64,000 bases of DNA, taken from NCBI RefSeq assembly GCF_023006325.1, contig NZ_JAINDF010000002.1, forward strand, positions 372,001-436,000, written 5' to 3'. A model generated the notes under the pieces. The model searched no databases. It was not told the origin of the DNA and saw nothing but the letters and a program-made list of their open reading frames with translations. This document shows positions 19,534 to 26,615 of this stretch, in pieces. Position 1 is the stretch's first letter, and each line of letters starts with the position of its first letter. The stretch is from Kordiimonas marina. Lineage in GTDB: Bacteria > Pseudomonadota > Alphaproteobacteria > Sphingomonadales > Kordiimonadaceae. The position numbers and the translations under genes are program-made.

Positions 19534-20025
19534 ATGACGACAATCAGTGGCGTACAGGGAGGCGGGCATTTCGGCCCACCGCCAGGGAAGGCGCTGACAG
19601 ACGACCAGAAAAAGCAGATCAGCGATATCCTTTCCAATTATGACCCCAGCAAGCTGACGAAGGACGATGCGAAAGCAATCGTCAGCCAGCTGCAGGATGC
19701 CGGTATCCAACCGGGCAAGGGCTTTGCCGAGGCCTTCAAGGCCGCGGGCTTCGATGCGAAGGCCGTGGGGGAGAAAGCCGGGCTCAAGCCGCCTAAAGGC
19801 GGTCCGGGTGGCCCGGGCGGTCCAGGTGGTCTCGGCGGAGCGGGGCAAGGCGGCGGTCTCAATGCCAAGGGTTTGCAGACCCTGAAGGATGTGCTGTCGA
19901 ACTATGACCTTTCGAACCTGAGCGCGGATGACGAAAAATCGATCGTCGAGGCGCTTAAGGGGGCCGGGCTATTGGGTGAGCAGGGTGAAAGCGAAAACGG
20001 CGGTCTTGTATCCGTCAAAGCGTAA
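19534..20025 (+). CDS. Orphan protein with two LSNYD repeats and a Gly-Pro linker
   Basis: A 163-residue soluble protein. A unit near residues 31-75 (ILSNYDPSKLTKDDAKAIV, then QDAGIQPGKGFAEAFKAAGFDAK) is partly repeated at 117-140 (VLSNYDLSNLSADDEKSIV). Between them lies a linker of G-G-P and G-G-L units at about 88-106. The Asp-rich SNYD...DD pattern could bind calcium in a helix-loop-helix, but it is not a canonical EF hand. There is no signal peptide. AGGAGG before the ATG shows efficient translation. I know unnamed proteins with similar LSQYD/LSNYD units but no function for them. Confidence 0.7.
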   Translation: MTTISGVQGGGHFGPPPGKALTDDQKKQISDILSNYDPSKLTKDDAKAIVSQLQDAGIQPGKGFAEAFKAAGFDAKAVGEKAGLKPPKGGPGGPGGPGGLGGAGQGGGLNAKGLQTLKDVLSNYDLSNLSADDEKSIVEALKGAGLLGEQGESENGGLVSVKA

Positions 20026-20047
20026 GCGGTGTTCACATCTCTAAAGG

Positions 20048-20077
20048 AAAAGGGCGGCCATGACGGTCGCCCTTTTT
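20048..20077. terminator. Hairpin terminator after the LSNYD gene
   Basis: Stem AAAAGGGCGGCC (20048-20059) with GGTCGCCCTTTT (20065-20076), 5-base loop, T-run on both strands. It separates the orphan gene from convergent coq7. Confidence 0.8.
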
Positions 20078-20103
20078 CATCGCTGCTTTAGCGTGCGGTA
20101 GCG

Positions 20104-20709
20104 TCAGACGCGTTTGGCGAGCCAGATGGCAGCACGGCACCCGGCCTTGATGGCGCCTGAAAGGATCGGATAGCCCGGGGTGTCCTCAGCACCGTTTTCG
20201 AGCGCGATTTCCTTGTGCTCGACCTCTTCAGCCTGGAAGGTCTTGATCATGCCTTCCAGTTCCGGGTCGGCGCCATCCAGCGTGTCCAGCTGGCTCTGGT
20301 AATGTTCGTCGATCACTTCCTCGACCGCGGCGGTGCAGGCCATGGCGGCTTTTTCACCCATCAGCGCGGTGGCGGCGCCGAGCGCGAAACCGGCCACGTC
20401 CCAGAAGGGCGACAGCGCGGTCGGACGTACGCCACGCTTGTTCATAAGCTTGTTGAAACGGTCGAGATGGACCTCTTCCTGCGCGTGCATGTGGCGCAGC
20501 ATCCCGGCCATCGGGTGGCGCTCACCCAGCACAGCGCGCTGGCCCGAATAGATGCGCACGGCGCCGAACTCACCGGCATGGTCAACCCGGACCATGCGCT
20601 CGGTCAGCACAGTAACATCCCGGTCGCCGGGCAGCGGGCGCGCGGGCGCGGTCTTCTCGGTTACCGCCGGGTAGATGTCGGTTTCAGCTTTTGCTGCAGC
20701 TTTTGCCAT
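20104..20709 (-). CDS. coq7: 2-nonaprenyl-3-methyl-6-methoxy-1,4-benzoquinol hydroxylase (Coq7)
   Basis: Di-iron monooxygenase that hydroxylates demethoxyubiquinol in ubiquinone synthesis. The ligands are visible in four helices: RVDHAGEFGA, the EEVHLD pair, the VEEVIDEHY helix and EEVEHKEIA near the end. The 201-residue length includes a short variable N-terminal lead. Use of Coq7 rather than UbiF for this step is typical of alphaproteobacteria. It follows dsbB with 4 bases between them, so dedA-dsbB-coq7 may form one transcript. Confidence 0.93.
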   Translation of the reverse strand: MAKAAAKAETDIYPAVTEKTAPARPLPGDRDVTVLTERMVRVDHAGEFGAVRIYSGQRAVLGERHPMAGMLRHMHAQEEVHLDRFNKLMNKRGVRPTALSPFWDVAGFALGAATALMGEKAAMACTAAVEEVIDEHYQSQLDTLDGADPELEGMIKTFQAEEVEHKEIALENGAEDTPGYPILSGAIKAGCRAAIWLAKRV

Positions 20710-20713
20710 GGCG

Positions 20714-21196
20714 TCAGCCCTTTCTGCTTCTGATCAGGCTGAAGAGCGCGAGCCCCAAAGCCACGATGAAATTATAGCCTGCCATGGAAATTCCGAAAAG
20801 GGACCATGCGATTTCGTCGCACCGGACCAAGGGTGCGTTCATGATCGCCTTCAGGGCTTCGGCGGGGTCGTCGCTCAAAAGCCCGGAGGCGGTGCATTCG
20901 GTCGGTCCCTGCCACCATTTCTGTTCAACGCCGACATGGTAGGCGGCAATGCCCGCATCCGCGAGGAACAGGAGGCCGAGGAGGATGAGCACCGGCTTCA
21001 CCGGCGCCTTGATGAAATGGGCGATGAAGGCGATGGGGATGATCGCCATATAGGGATAGCGCTGCAGCCAGCACAGGTCACACGGCGCGTAGCCTGCAGC
21101 CTGGAACCCATAAGCCGAGCCGAGGATCACAAGCGCGGCCAGCCCGGCGAACAGGACAGGCTGGCGGTTGGGCATGGACATGAGGGTGCTGGGCAT
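20714..21196 (-). CDS. dsbB: Disulfide bond formation protein DsbB
   Basis: Inner-membrane quinone reductase that reoxidises a DsbA-type protein. It has four membrane helices and the two redox pairs: C39 and C42 in PCDLCWLQRYPY, and C101 with C126 in the second periplasmic loop. I start at the ATG at 21196, four bases after the dedA stop, giving 160 residues, close to the family. The frame extends to 21253, where it would overlap dedA. No DsbA gene is in the window. Confidence 0.9.
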   Translation of the reverse strand: MPSTLMSMPNRQPVLFAGLAALVILGSAYGFQAAGYAPCDLCWLQRYPYMAIIPIAFIAHFIKAPVKPVLILLGLLFLADAGIAAYHVGVEQKWWQGPTECTASGLLSDDPAEALKAIMNAPLVRCDEIAWSLFGISMAGYNFIVALGLALFSLIRSRKG

Positions 21197-21200
21197 GGGT

Positions 21201-21782
21201 CTATCCGATATATTTGAGCGCGACAAAGCCGCCGATGATACCGGCGACGACAAGCGATATCACGAGGCCGAGCCGTTTTTCGATAAAGCTGCGGATCGGC
21301 TCACCGTACCGCCACAACAGTCCTGCGACCAGATAGAATCGTGATGCGCGCGCCGGGATGCAGGTCAGGAAAAACAGTACGGGGTTCAGCCCTGCCACGC
21401 CGCTCGCGATGGTGAAGACCTTGAACGGGATCGGCGTGAAGCCGGCGATGAGGATGATCAGAATGCCATAGTCGGCATAATAGCTCTTGAAGGTGTCGAA
21501 CTGCGTCTCAAGGCCATAGAAGGCGATGATCGGCTGCGCCACGGCTTCATAGAGGAAGGCCCCGATGAGATAGCCGAAGACCGCGCCGATGACCGAGCCG
21601 ATGAGCGCGAGGGTCGCCAGCCGCCAGGCGCGTTTGCGGTCCGCCAGGATCATCGGGATCATCAGGATATCCGGCGGGATCGGGAAGAAGCTCGCCTCGG
21701 CAAAGGCAAGGCCCATGAGCCAGCGTTCGCCTTTGGGGCTTGAAACTTTGGTCATGGTCCAGTCATAGAGGCGCCTGATCAT
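21201..21782 (-). CDS. DedA-family (YqaA type) membrane protein
   Basis: A 193-residue protein with four to five membrane segments. The family region is FAEASFFPIPPDILMIP, followed by GYLIGAFLYE and a second half with AGFTPIPFKVFTIASGV and the conserved arginines in CIPARASRFYLVAGLLWRYG. DedA proteins are lipid or undecaprenyl-phosphate flippases or related transporters of the inner membrane; the YqaA branch is not well defined. First gene of a probable dedA-dsbB-coq7 operon. The tRNA-Leu gene lies divergently upstream. Confidence 0.88.
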   Translation of the reverse strand: MIRRLYDWTMTKVSSPKGERWLMGLAFAEASFFPIPPDILMIPMILADRKRAWRLATLALIGSVIGAVFGYLIGAFLYEAVAQPIIAFYGLETQFDTFKSYYADYGILIILIAGFTPIPFKVFTIASGVAGLNPVLFFLTCIPARASRFYLVAGLLWRYGEPIRSFIEKRLGLVISLVVAGIIGGFVALKYIG

Positions 21783-21844
21783 ACGGGGCGGGTCCTTGTT
21801 GTTATGGTTTCCTTCCTTAGCAACGGGCCGGGGTGATTACAATC

Positions 21845-21875
21845 TTGCTCGCGTGCTTTTTACAGGCTATATGAT
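21845..21875 (+). promoter_or_regulatory. Possible promoter of tRNA-Leu
   Basis: TTGCTC (21845-21850) and TATATG (21868-21873) are separated by 17 bases, about 30 bases before the mature tRNA. The match to a housekeeping promoter is moderate. Confidence 0.4.
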
Positions 21876-21904
21876 GCGCCACGTCAAATGACGTCAGCCT
21901 CAGG

Positions 21905-21989
21905 GCCCCTGTGGCGGAACTGGTAGACGCGCCGGATTCAAAATCCGGTTCTTTCGGGAGTGTCGGTTCGAGTCCGACCGGGGGCACCA
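21905..21989 (+). tRNA. tRNA-Leu (anticodon CAA), CCA encoded
   Basis: An 85-base cloverleaf with a long variable arm, as leucine tRNAs have. The acceptor arm GCCCCTG pairs with CGGGGGC (21979-21985), followed by the discriminator A and an encoded CCA. The anticodon stem CCGGA/TCCGG holds the loop TTCAAAA, reading CAA. The T arm with GGTTCGAGTCC is intact. A partial copy of its 3' half lies at 22945-22990, beyond the sulfotransferase gene. Confidence 0.95.
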
Positions 21990-22167
21990 TTCACCTTCTT
22001 TATATCGGTATCCGCATCCGCGCAGGCGCTGGGCCGCTGACCCCGGCGGCAGTCTTGCCGCTCAGCAAGGGACGGCCTATGGTGGCCTGGGCCGCCTCAT
22101 CGGCATTGTCAACCGGCCCGGTTGAGCGGTGGGCGGTTAAGGTGACGCAGCGGGAAGGGACCCGGTA

Positions 22168-22929
22168 GTGAACTTGTTTTTCTGCACATGTGCACAGCGG
22201 TCGGGTTCGACGCTTTTAACGCGGATTCTCGATAGTCACAGCAGGATTGCCGCACCGTTCGAAATTCCGATGGCGGGCTATTATCTCAATACGTCCGACC
22301 AGAATGTCGGGCTCGACAAGATCATCAAGATCAGCAAACTGATCGGCGTGCCGCCCACGCTCGCGCTGGATGACCCCAAGCGGTTTTTCGCGGCCATCCT
22401 GGCCCATGAGGGCAAGGAGACCCTGGTGGTGAAGGAGCCGACCAACACCCGGCATCTGCCGCGCATCTTCATGGACTTCGGCGACGTGCCGCTCATCCAT
22501 ATTGTCCGGGACGTGCGACAGGTTGGCCAGAGCGAGGCGCTCATACGCGCCTATGGCTCGGCCAAGAGGGCGATGATGCTGTGGCTCCAGTACAATCTGG
22601 ATGCGGTCAAGTATCACAGCTATTTCAGCCGTGCCTATCTGATGCATTATGAAGCGCTTACGGCCCGGCCGGAGCAGACCATCAAGGACCTGGTGACATA
22701 CATGGGGCATGAGTTCGAACCCGCCATGCTGGACTATTGGCTCCATGACCATTCGGACGACAAGCTGACGCTGTGGGACGGCATGAAGCCGAGCGAAACC
22801 GAATGGGCACGTGACCTCTATCAGGGCAAGATTGCAGCCAAGGTTCGTGAGCCCTCAGCCGAAGTTCTGGAAATCTACGAGACCACGCCACAAATGCGCT
22901 CGGTGAACGAACGGTTCGGCTACCGTTAA
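22168..22929 (+). CDS. Sulfotransferase-family protein
   Basis: A 253-residue protein starting at a GTG after a GGAAGGG site. The PAPS 5'-phosphosulfate loop is seen near the N-terminus in QRSGSTLLTRILDSH, and the 3'-phosphate-binding region near RDVRQVGQSEALIRAYGS. Such proteins sulfate carbohydrates or small molecules; the substrate is unknown. The gene lies alone between tRNA-Leu(CAA) and a partial copy of that tRNA, so it may have arrived with a small integrated element. No integrase is nearby. A second, divergent sulfotransferase-like gene lies at 60373. Confidence 0.75.
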   Translation: MNLFFCTCAQRSGSTLLTRILDSHSRIAAPFEIPMAGYYLNTSDQNVGLDKIIKISKLIGVPPTLALDDPKRFFAAILAHEGKETLVVKEPTNTRHLPRIFMDFGDVPLIHIVRDVRQVGQSEALIRAYGSAKRAMMLWLQYNLDAVKYHSYFSRAYLMHYEALTARPEQTIKDLVTYMGHEFEPAMLDYWLHDHSDDKLTLWDGMKPSETEWARDLYQGKIAAKVREPSAEVLEIYETTPQMRSVNERFGYR

Positions 22930-22944
22930 CGCCCGGTCTGCCTT

Positions 22945-22990
22945 GCCGGCTTCAAAATCCGGTTCTTTCGGGCGTGCCGGTTCGAGCCCG
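22945..22990 (+). repeat. Partial copy of tRNA-Leu(CAA), possible attachment-site remnant
   Basis: 42 of 46 bases match tRNA-Leu positions 21931-21976, including a 22-base identical block over the anticodon loop and variable arm and an identical CGGTTCGAG of the T arm. The 5' half is missing, so it is not a tRNA gene. The run of T's just after it, at about 23004-23010, could end transcription of the sulfotransferase. Confidence 0.85.
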
Positions 22991-23054
22991 GCCTGCCCCC
23001 AGCTTTTTTTGATAGCAGTGGGCAAACAGCACGCTTTAGTTGGCGTGATGAGGC

Positions 23055-23792
23055 CTATTTATCATTGGCGGCAGTCACTTTGTTTACCACCGTTTCCACC
23101 TCTGTCAGCATGCCCTTAATGGTATCCGCATTCTCATAGAGACGGTATGAAGTGACCGCCACAAGGTGATGTTGAACGACGGCAAAGCCCATCATCGACG
23201 CCATACGCCCCTGTTTGCTTCCCATTTGGACCTGGGTTATCAGGGCGGCAAAGACGCCTTTGTCTGTTTTCTTGAGAAGAGAGGGAGTGCTCCCTTTAAT
23301 GTCTACCGGTATGGATTTGGTATCAGCGGTAAGCTGGTCGATAGCAGACTGTACCTTATCGGTCGCTTGATCATAGTCGACATGAACGCCGTTTGTGAAC
23401 TGTTCGGCGATACCGCTAAGCACCTGAGATTTAGGGAGCGTTTGCAGCGCCTTGGCTTCAGTTGGGTCGACGGGGGGTGCAAACATCATCATCATCCGCT
23501 TCATCATGACGATTTGACCGATACGGAGCTTTGACAGTGAGTCACAGTCAATAAAGGCACCGAGGAGGGTCCCGCTTTCTGCCGTGACACGTTTCTGAAA
23601 ATCCAGCCAGCGTTGATCGAAGCGGTATTGCGGGTCAGCCTGGCAATAGCCGGGTTGCAGCTCGAAGGACAGGGTGGTTTCGCCGAAAGGAAGCTGGAAG
23701 GTTTCAGCACTCGCAGCTTCCGCGATGCATAAGGTAAATAGAAGTGTGGTCCACACGAGAGCAAGGCGCTTAACGGACGTGGTGAAATTCAT
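23055..23792 (-). CDS. Exported protein of unknown function
   Basis: A 245-residue protein with a clear signal peptide (about 1-29, ending ASAE). The mature part has two cysteines near residues 50 and 83 that may form a disulfide, a Met-rich hydrophobic stretch (VMMKRMMMMF, around residue 100), and a long C-terminal alpha/beta region. No enzyme motif is visible. It is probably periplasmic. The position after the tRNA remnant and next to an exported hydrolase gene, divergently oriented, gives no clue to function. Confidence 0.65.
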   Translation of the reverse strand: MNFTTSVKRLALVWTTLLFTLCIAEAASAETFQLPFGETTLSFELQPGYCQADPQYRFDQRWLDFQKRVTAESGTLLGAFIDCDSLSKLRIGQIVMMKRMMMMFAPPVDPTEAKALQTLPKSQVLSGIAEQFTNGVHVDYDQATDKVQSAIDQLTADTKSIPVDIKGSTPSLLKKTDKGVFAALITQVQMGSKQGRMASMMGFAVVQHHLVAVTSYRLYENADTIKGMLTEVETVVNKVTAANDK

Positions 23793-23957
23793 AATGGTGT
23801 CCCTGATAAAATAGTCCCCGGAGATGACCGTATAAGGTCCCCTTCCCGTATCTCAAGAATTTTCGCAATGAGGGGTGGAGAAATATCGGAGGCAATTTGC
23901 CTGCCCGCCCGGATAGGCTATCTTAAGCTGCAAGAAGCCAAGACTGGGAGGTGGAAT

Positions 23958-25247
23958 ATGGCGCTGTTGCGGATTTTGCTGGTGTGCGTGGTGTGGCTCG
24001 GCGTGGCCACGCAAGGAACGGTGGCGGACCCATTGCCGCGCGCGCGGCCGGGGGCTGAAGGGGTATCGGTCGCCAAACTTGCCGCGCTCGATGCACATTT
24101 CCAGGCCTATGTGGATAAGGGAATGCTGGCAGGTGCCACCACGCTCGTGGCCCGCCACGGCAAGGTCATCCATTTCGCTCATTATGGTATGCTGAACAAG
24201 GCTGCGGGCGTGCCGATGACGGACGATGCCATCTTCCGCATCTATTCGATGACCAAGCCGATCACCGGTGTCGCCCTGATGATGCTTTATGAAGAGGGGC
24301 GCTTCAAACTCAGCGATCCGGTTTCCAAATACCTGCCTGAGTTCGCCCATGCCCGCGTTTATAAAGCCACGGACAAGGACGGCACAGTGGAAACCGTGGC
24401 CGCCGACCGGCCGATTACTATCCTCGACCTGATGCGCCACACGGCGGGGCTGACCTACGGCGTGTTCGGCAACACGCCGGTGGATAAGCTGTACCGCGCG
24501 AACGGCGTGACCGACTTCAACCAGACGCTGGGCCAGTGGACCAAGAAGATCGCGGCCGAACCGCTTCTGTACCAGCCGGGCAAACGCTGGGTTTATTCTT
24601 TCGCAGTCGATGTGCAGGGGCGGCTCGTTGAGGTGCTTTCCGGCATGACGCTCGACCAGTTTTTCAAGAAGCGGATCTTTGAGCCCCTGGGGATGAAGGA
24701 TACCGGCTTTGCCGCCACCGGCGACCGGGCGGCGCGCCTGGCGGAGATTTACGCGGTCGACGCCAAAACACACGCGCTCGCGGCTTACCGCGGCAATCTC
24801 TATCAGGATTTCACCAAACAGCCGGTGCTGTTCTCCGGCGGGGGCGGGCTCGTCTCCACCGCGGCTGATTATTGGCGCTTCTGTCAGATGCTCCTGAACG
24901 GGGGTGAGCTGAATGGCGTACGGCTTCTGAAGCCCGCAACCGTGCGGCTGATGGCCACCAACCATCTGCCCGAAGGGCTCAAGGGCATCCACGAAGGCAA
25001 GGCGGGCCTCGGCTTCGGGCTCGACTTTGCGGTGGTGAAGGACCCGGGCAAGCAGGGGCACGGCGCGCGGAAGGGCGAATTTTTCTGGGGCGGCATGGCC
25101 AACACCATTTTCTGGATCGACCCGAAAAGCGACCTGATTGCCATCATGATGACCAACGTGTTGCCGAGCGATGTGTACCCGCTTCGGGACGATATGCGCC
25201 AATATGTCTATGACGCCCTGGAGCCGGCCACCGCGACGGCCCGCTGA
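23958..25247 (+). CDS. Exported serine hydrolase of the beta-lactamase (class C/EstB) fold
   Basis: A 429-residue protein with a signal peptide (about 1-23). The catalytic SxxK motif is SMTK in IYSMTKPITG; the Tyr motif is Y-S-F in WVYSFAVDVQG; the third motif is WGG in FWGGMANTIFWIDP, as in EstB-type esterases rather than true beta-lactamases. It probably cleaves an ester or peptide bond in the periplasm. I start at the ATG at 23958 after GGGAGG; the longer frame to 23868 has no signal peptide at its start. Ends at a perfect 19-base hairpin. Confidence 0.88.
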   Translation: MALLRILLVCVVWLGVATQGTVADPLPRARPGAEGVSVAKLAALDAHFQAYVDKGMLAGATTLVARHGKVIHFAHYGMLNKAAGVPMTDDAIFRIYSMTKPITGVALMMLYEEGRFKLSDPVSKYLPEFAHARVYKATDKDGTVETVAADRPITILDLMRHTAGLTYGVFGNTPVDKLYRANGVTDFNQTLGQWTKKIAAEPLLYQPGKRWVYSFAVDVQGRLVEVLSGMTLDQFFKKRIFEPLGMKDTGFAATGDRAARLAEIYAVDAKTHALAAYRGNLYQDFTKQPVLFSGGGGLVSTAADYWRFCQMLLNGGELNGVRLLKPATVRLMATNHLPEGLKGIHEGKAGLGFGLDFAVVKDPGKQGHGARKGEFFWGGMANTIFWIDPKSDLIAIMMTNVLPSDVYPLRDDMRQYVYDALEPATATAR

Positions 25248-25260
25248 GCCCTCAAAGGGT

Positions 25261-25311
25261 GCGCATGAAGAAAGGGCGGTCCCTGTGGGGGGCCGCCCTT
25301 TCTTCATGCGC
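25261..25311. terminator. Perfect 19-base-pair hairpin between convergent genes
   Basis: Bases 25261-25279 are the exact reverse complement of 25293-25311, with a 13-base loop. Stretches of A and T sit inside the stem rather than after it, but it should stop transcription in both directions between the hydrolase and exbD genes. Confidence 0.85.
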
Positions 25312-25323
25312 TTTCAAGCCGTC

Positions 25324-25737
25324 TTACTTGATGTTGACGGCGATGTGCCCAGGCTTGATGCCGGCCTTGCGGGCTTCGTCATAGAGCCGAACCACCATGT
25401 CGGTGTGGGCGGCCGGGTCGGCGACGATCAGCACAGGCGCCTTGGGCCGGGCCGTGCTTTCGGCCTTGACGATGGCGCCGACCGAGAAGGGGGCGATCAG
25501 CTGGCCGTTATGGAACAGCCGGTTGCCCGCATCGATGCGGAAGCCGATCGGCTCCATGGGGGAGACCGGGCCGGTAAGCGGACGGCTGAGGTCGGGCGTG
25601 AGGCCGGTCGCGCGGACGAAACTCGCCGTTACCACAAAGAAGATCAGCATGATGAAGACGACATCCAGCATCGGGGTGAGGTCGGGGCCTTGCTTCAGGG
25701 CATGGGCCCGGGCCATACGGGGCAGGGTGCGTGTCAT
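25324..25737 (-). CDS. exbD: ExbD-type biopolymer transporter of a TonB-ExbD pair
   Basis: A 137-residue protein with one membrane helix after a short cytoplasmic N-terminus: the family core LTPMLDVVFIMLIFFVVTASFV carries the functionally essential aspartate, with the periplasmic domain behind it. ExbD works with ExbB to drive TonB with the proton gradient. It sits 9 bases after a tonB gene on the same strand and has a strong AGGAGG site. No exbB accompanies this pair, so it may borrow ExbB from the neighbouring cluster. Confidence 0.9.
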   Translation of the reverse strand: MTRTLPRMARAHALKQGPDLTPMLDVVFIMLIFFVVTASFVRATGLTPDLSRPLTGPVSPMEPIGFRIDAGNRLFHNGQLIAPFSVGAIVKAESTARPKAPVLIVADPAAHTDMVVRLYDEARKAGIKPGHIAVNIK

Positions 25738-25746
25738 GGCAGCCTC

Positions 25747-26358
25747 CTACTTGTCATCGCCGAGGGTGAAGGTCATGCGGTAGCGCACGCCGGTCGAGCG
25801 GACGGCATGGCCGTCGACCACCTTGGGCTTGTATTTGAACTTGCTGACGGCACTCAGGCTCGCGTGCTCGAAATAGCCTTTGGGCTGAGCGTCGATAATG
25901 ACCGGGTTCTCGACCTGGCCGTCGGCATTGACCGCGAATTCAACGACGGCCCAGCCTTCAATACCGCGTTCGAGCGCCCGGCGCGGATATTGCGGCTCAA
26001 CCCGGACGATGGGGATTTTCTCGCCGTCAACCATGCCAAGGTCGATCCGGTCCGTTGACTTGGGGAGACTGGGGGCGACCGGGGGGATGCCGGTAGGGAT
26101 GTGGGTCCCGGTTTCCGTACGAGGCGGGAAGTGCGTCTTGGTCTCTGGCGGTTTGACCTGTTTCGGCCTGTCGACGCGGGTGCGTTCGTGGACCGGCTTG
26201 TCGGGCTGCTGTGTTAAAACAAAATCGATCGGCACATAGGGCTTGGGTTCCTTGATGTCGATGACATTCGAGGCGACCAGCGCCTGCATCAGATAGAAAA
26301 GCCCGAAGGTCATGCCGGTCGCGGCAGCGGTGATTGGCAGTGTGCGTCCAGTAGTCAT
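25747..26358 (-). CDS. tonB: TonB-type energy transducer of the TonB-ExbD pair
   Basis: A 203-residue protein: N-terminal membrane anchor (about residues 8-30), Pro/Lys-rich spacer (about 60-95), and a C-terminal TonB domain with VEPQYPRRALERGIEGWAVV, YFEHASLSAVSKFKYKPKVV and GVRYRMTF. It links inner-membrane energy to outer-membrane receptors. It is a close paralogue of the TonB at 27973-28593, best seen in the shared RGIEG and DAQPKGYFE stretches. The ribosome site GGAGGGG is strong. A palindromic operator-like site lies 15 bases upstream of the start codon. Confidence 0.92.
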   Translation of the reverse strand: MTTGRTLPITAAATGMTFGLFYLMQALVASNVIDIKEPKPYVPIDFVLTQQPDKPVHERTRVDRPKQVKPPETKTHFPPRTETGTHIPTGIPPVAPSLPKSTDRIDLGMVDGEKIPIVRVEPQYPRRALERGIEGWAVVEFAVNADGQVENPVIIDAQPKGYFEHASLSAVSKFKYKPKVVDGHAVRSTGVRYRMTFTLGDDK

Positions 26359-26372
26359 TTAACCCCTCCATG

Positions 26373-26435
26373 TATTGTTACAACATAACAATATCACCGA
26401 ATAGGCATTATGAAAAGTGATAACGTAACAATGTA
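26373..26435 (-). promoter_or_regulatory. Operator-like palindrome and third half-site upstream of the TonB-ExbD pair
   Basis: TATTGTTA (26373-26380) and TAACAATA (26386-26393) form a perfect 8-base inverted repeat with a 5-base spacer. A third copy of TAACAAT occurs at 26426-26432 in AACGTAACAATG. The pattern TTGTTA-n5-TAACAA resembles Zur-type zinc operators in general form. The regulator is not shown by the sequence. Confidence 0.5.
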
Positions 26436-26564
26436 GATTGTGCCTATAGATAGGGACTGACGGGAGGCGAGGGACGGTCTGCCGTGACCAAGAGCCTGTC
26501 AGGCTTTAAGGGGCGTGCGGACGATGCGGGGAAAACGAATAGGTGAGGGGCTATCCCTCAAAAT

Positions 26565-26594
26565 AAAAACGGCGCCGGAAGGGCGCCGTTTTCA
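26565..26594 (-). terminator. Terminator of the TonB2-type cluster
   Basis: Stem AAAACGGCGCC (26566-26576) with GGCGCCGTTTT (26582-26592) and a 5-base loop, just after the TPR gene on the minus strand. It separates the cluster from the TonB-ExbD pair. Confidence 0.85.
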
Positions 26595-26615
26595 GTGTTT
26601 TCATGAAGCCAGCAC

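Noticed and set aside
22945-22990. Second tRNA-Leu gene
   Set aside because: Only the anticodon-to-T-arm part is present; there is no D arm, no matching acceptor stem and no CCA end.
23853-25307. 484-residue antisense frame over the beta-lactamase-fold gene
   Set aside because: The plus strand has a signal peptide and SxxK motif; the antisense product has no family character.
26359-26615. Fur box controlling the TonB-ExbD pair
   Set aside because: The palindrome does not match the GATAAT-type Fur repeat; it is closer to a Zur- or other dyad pattern, so I list it without naming a regulator.
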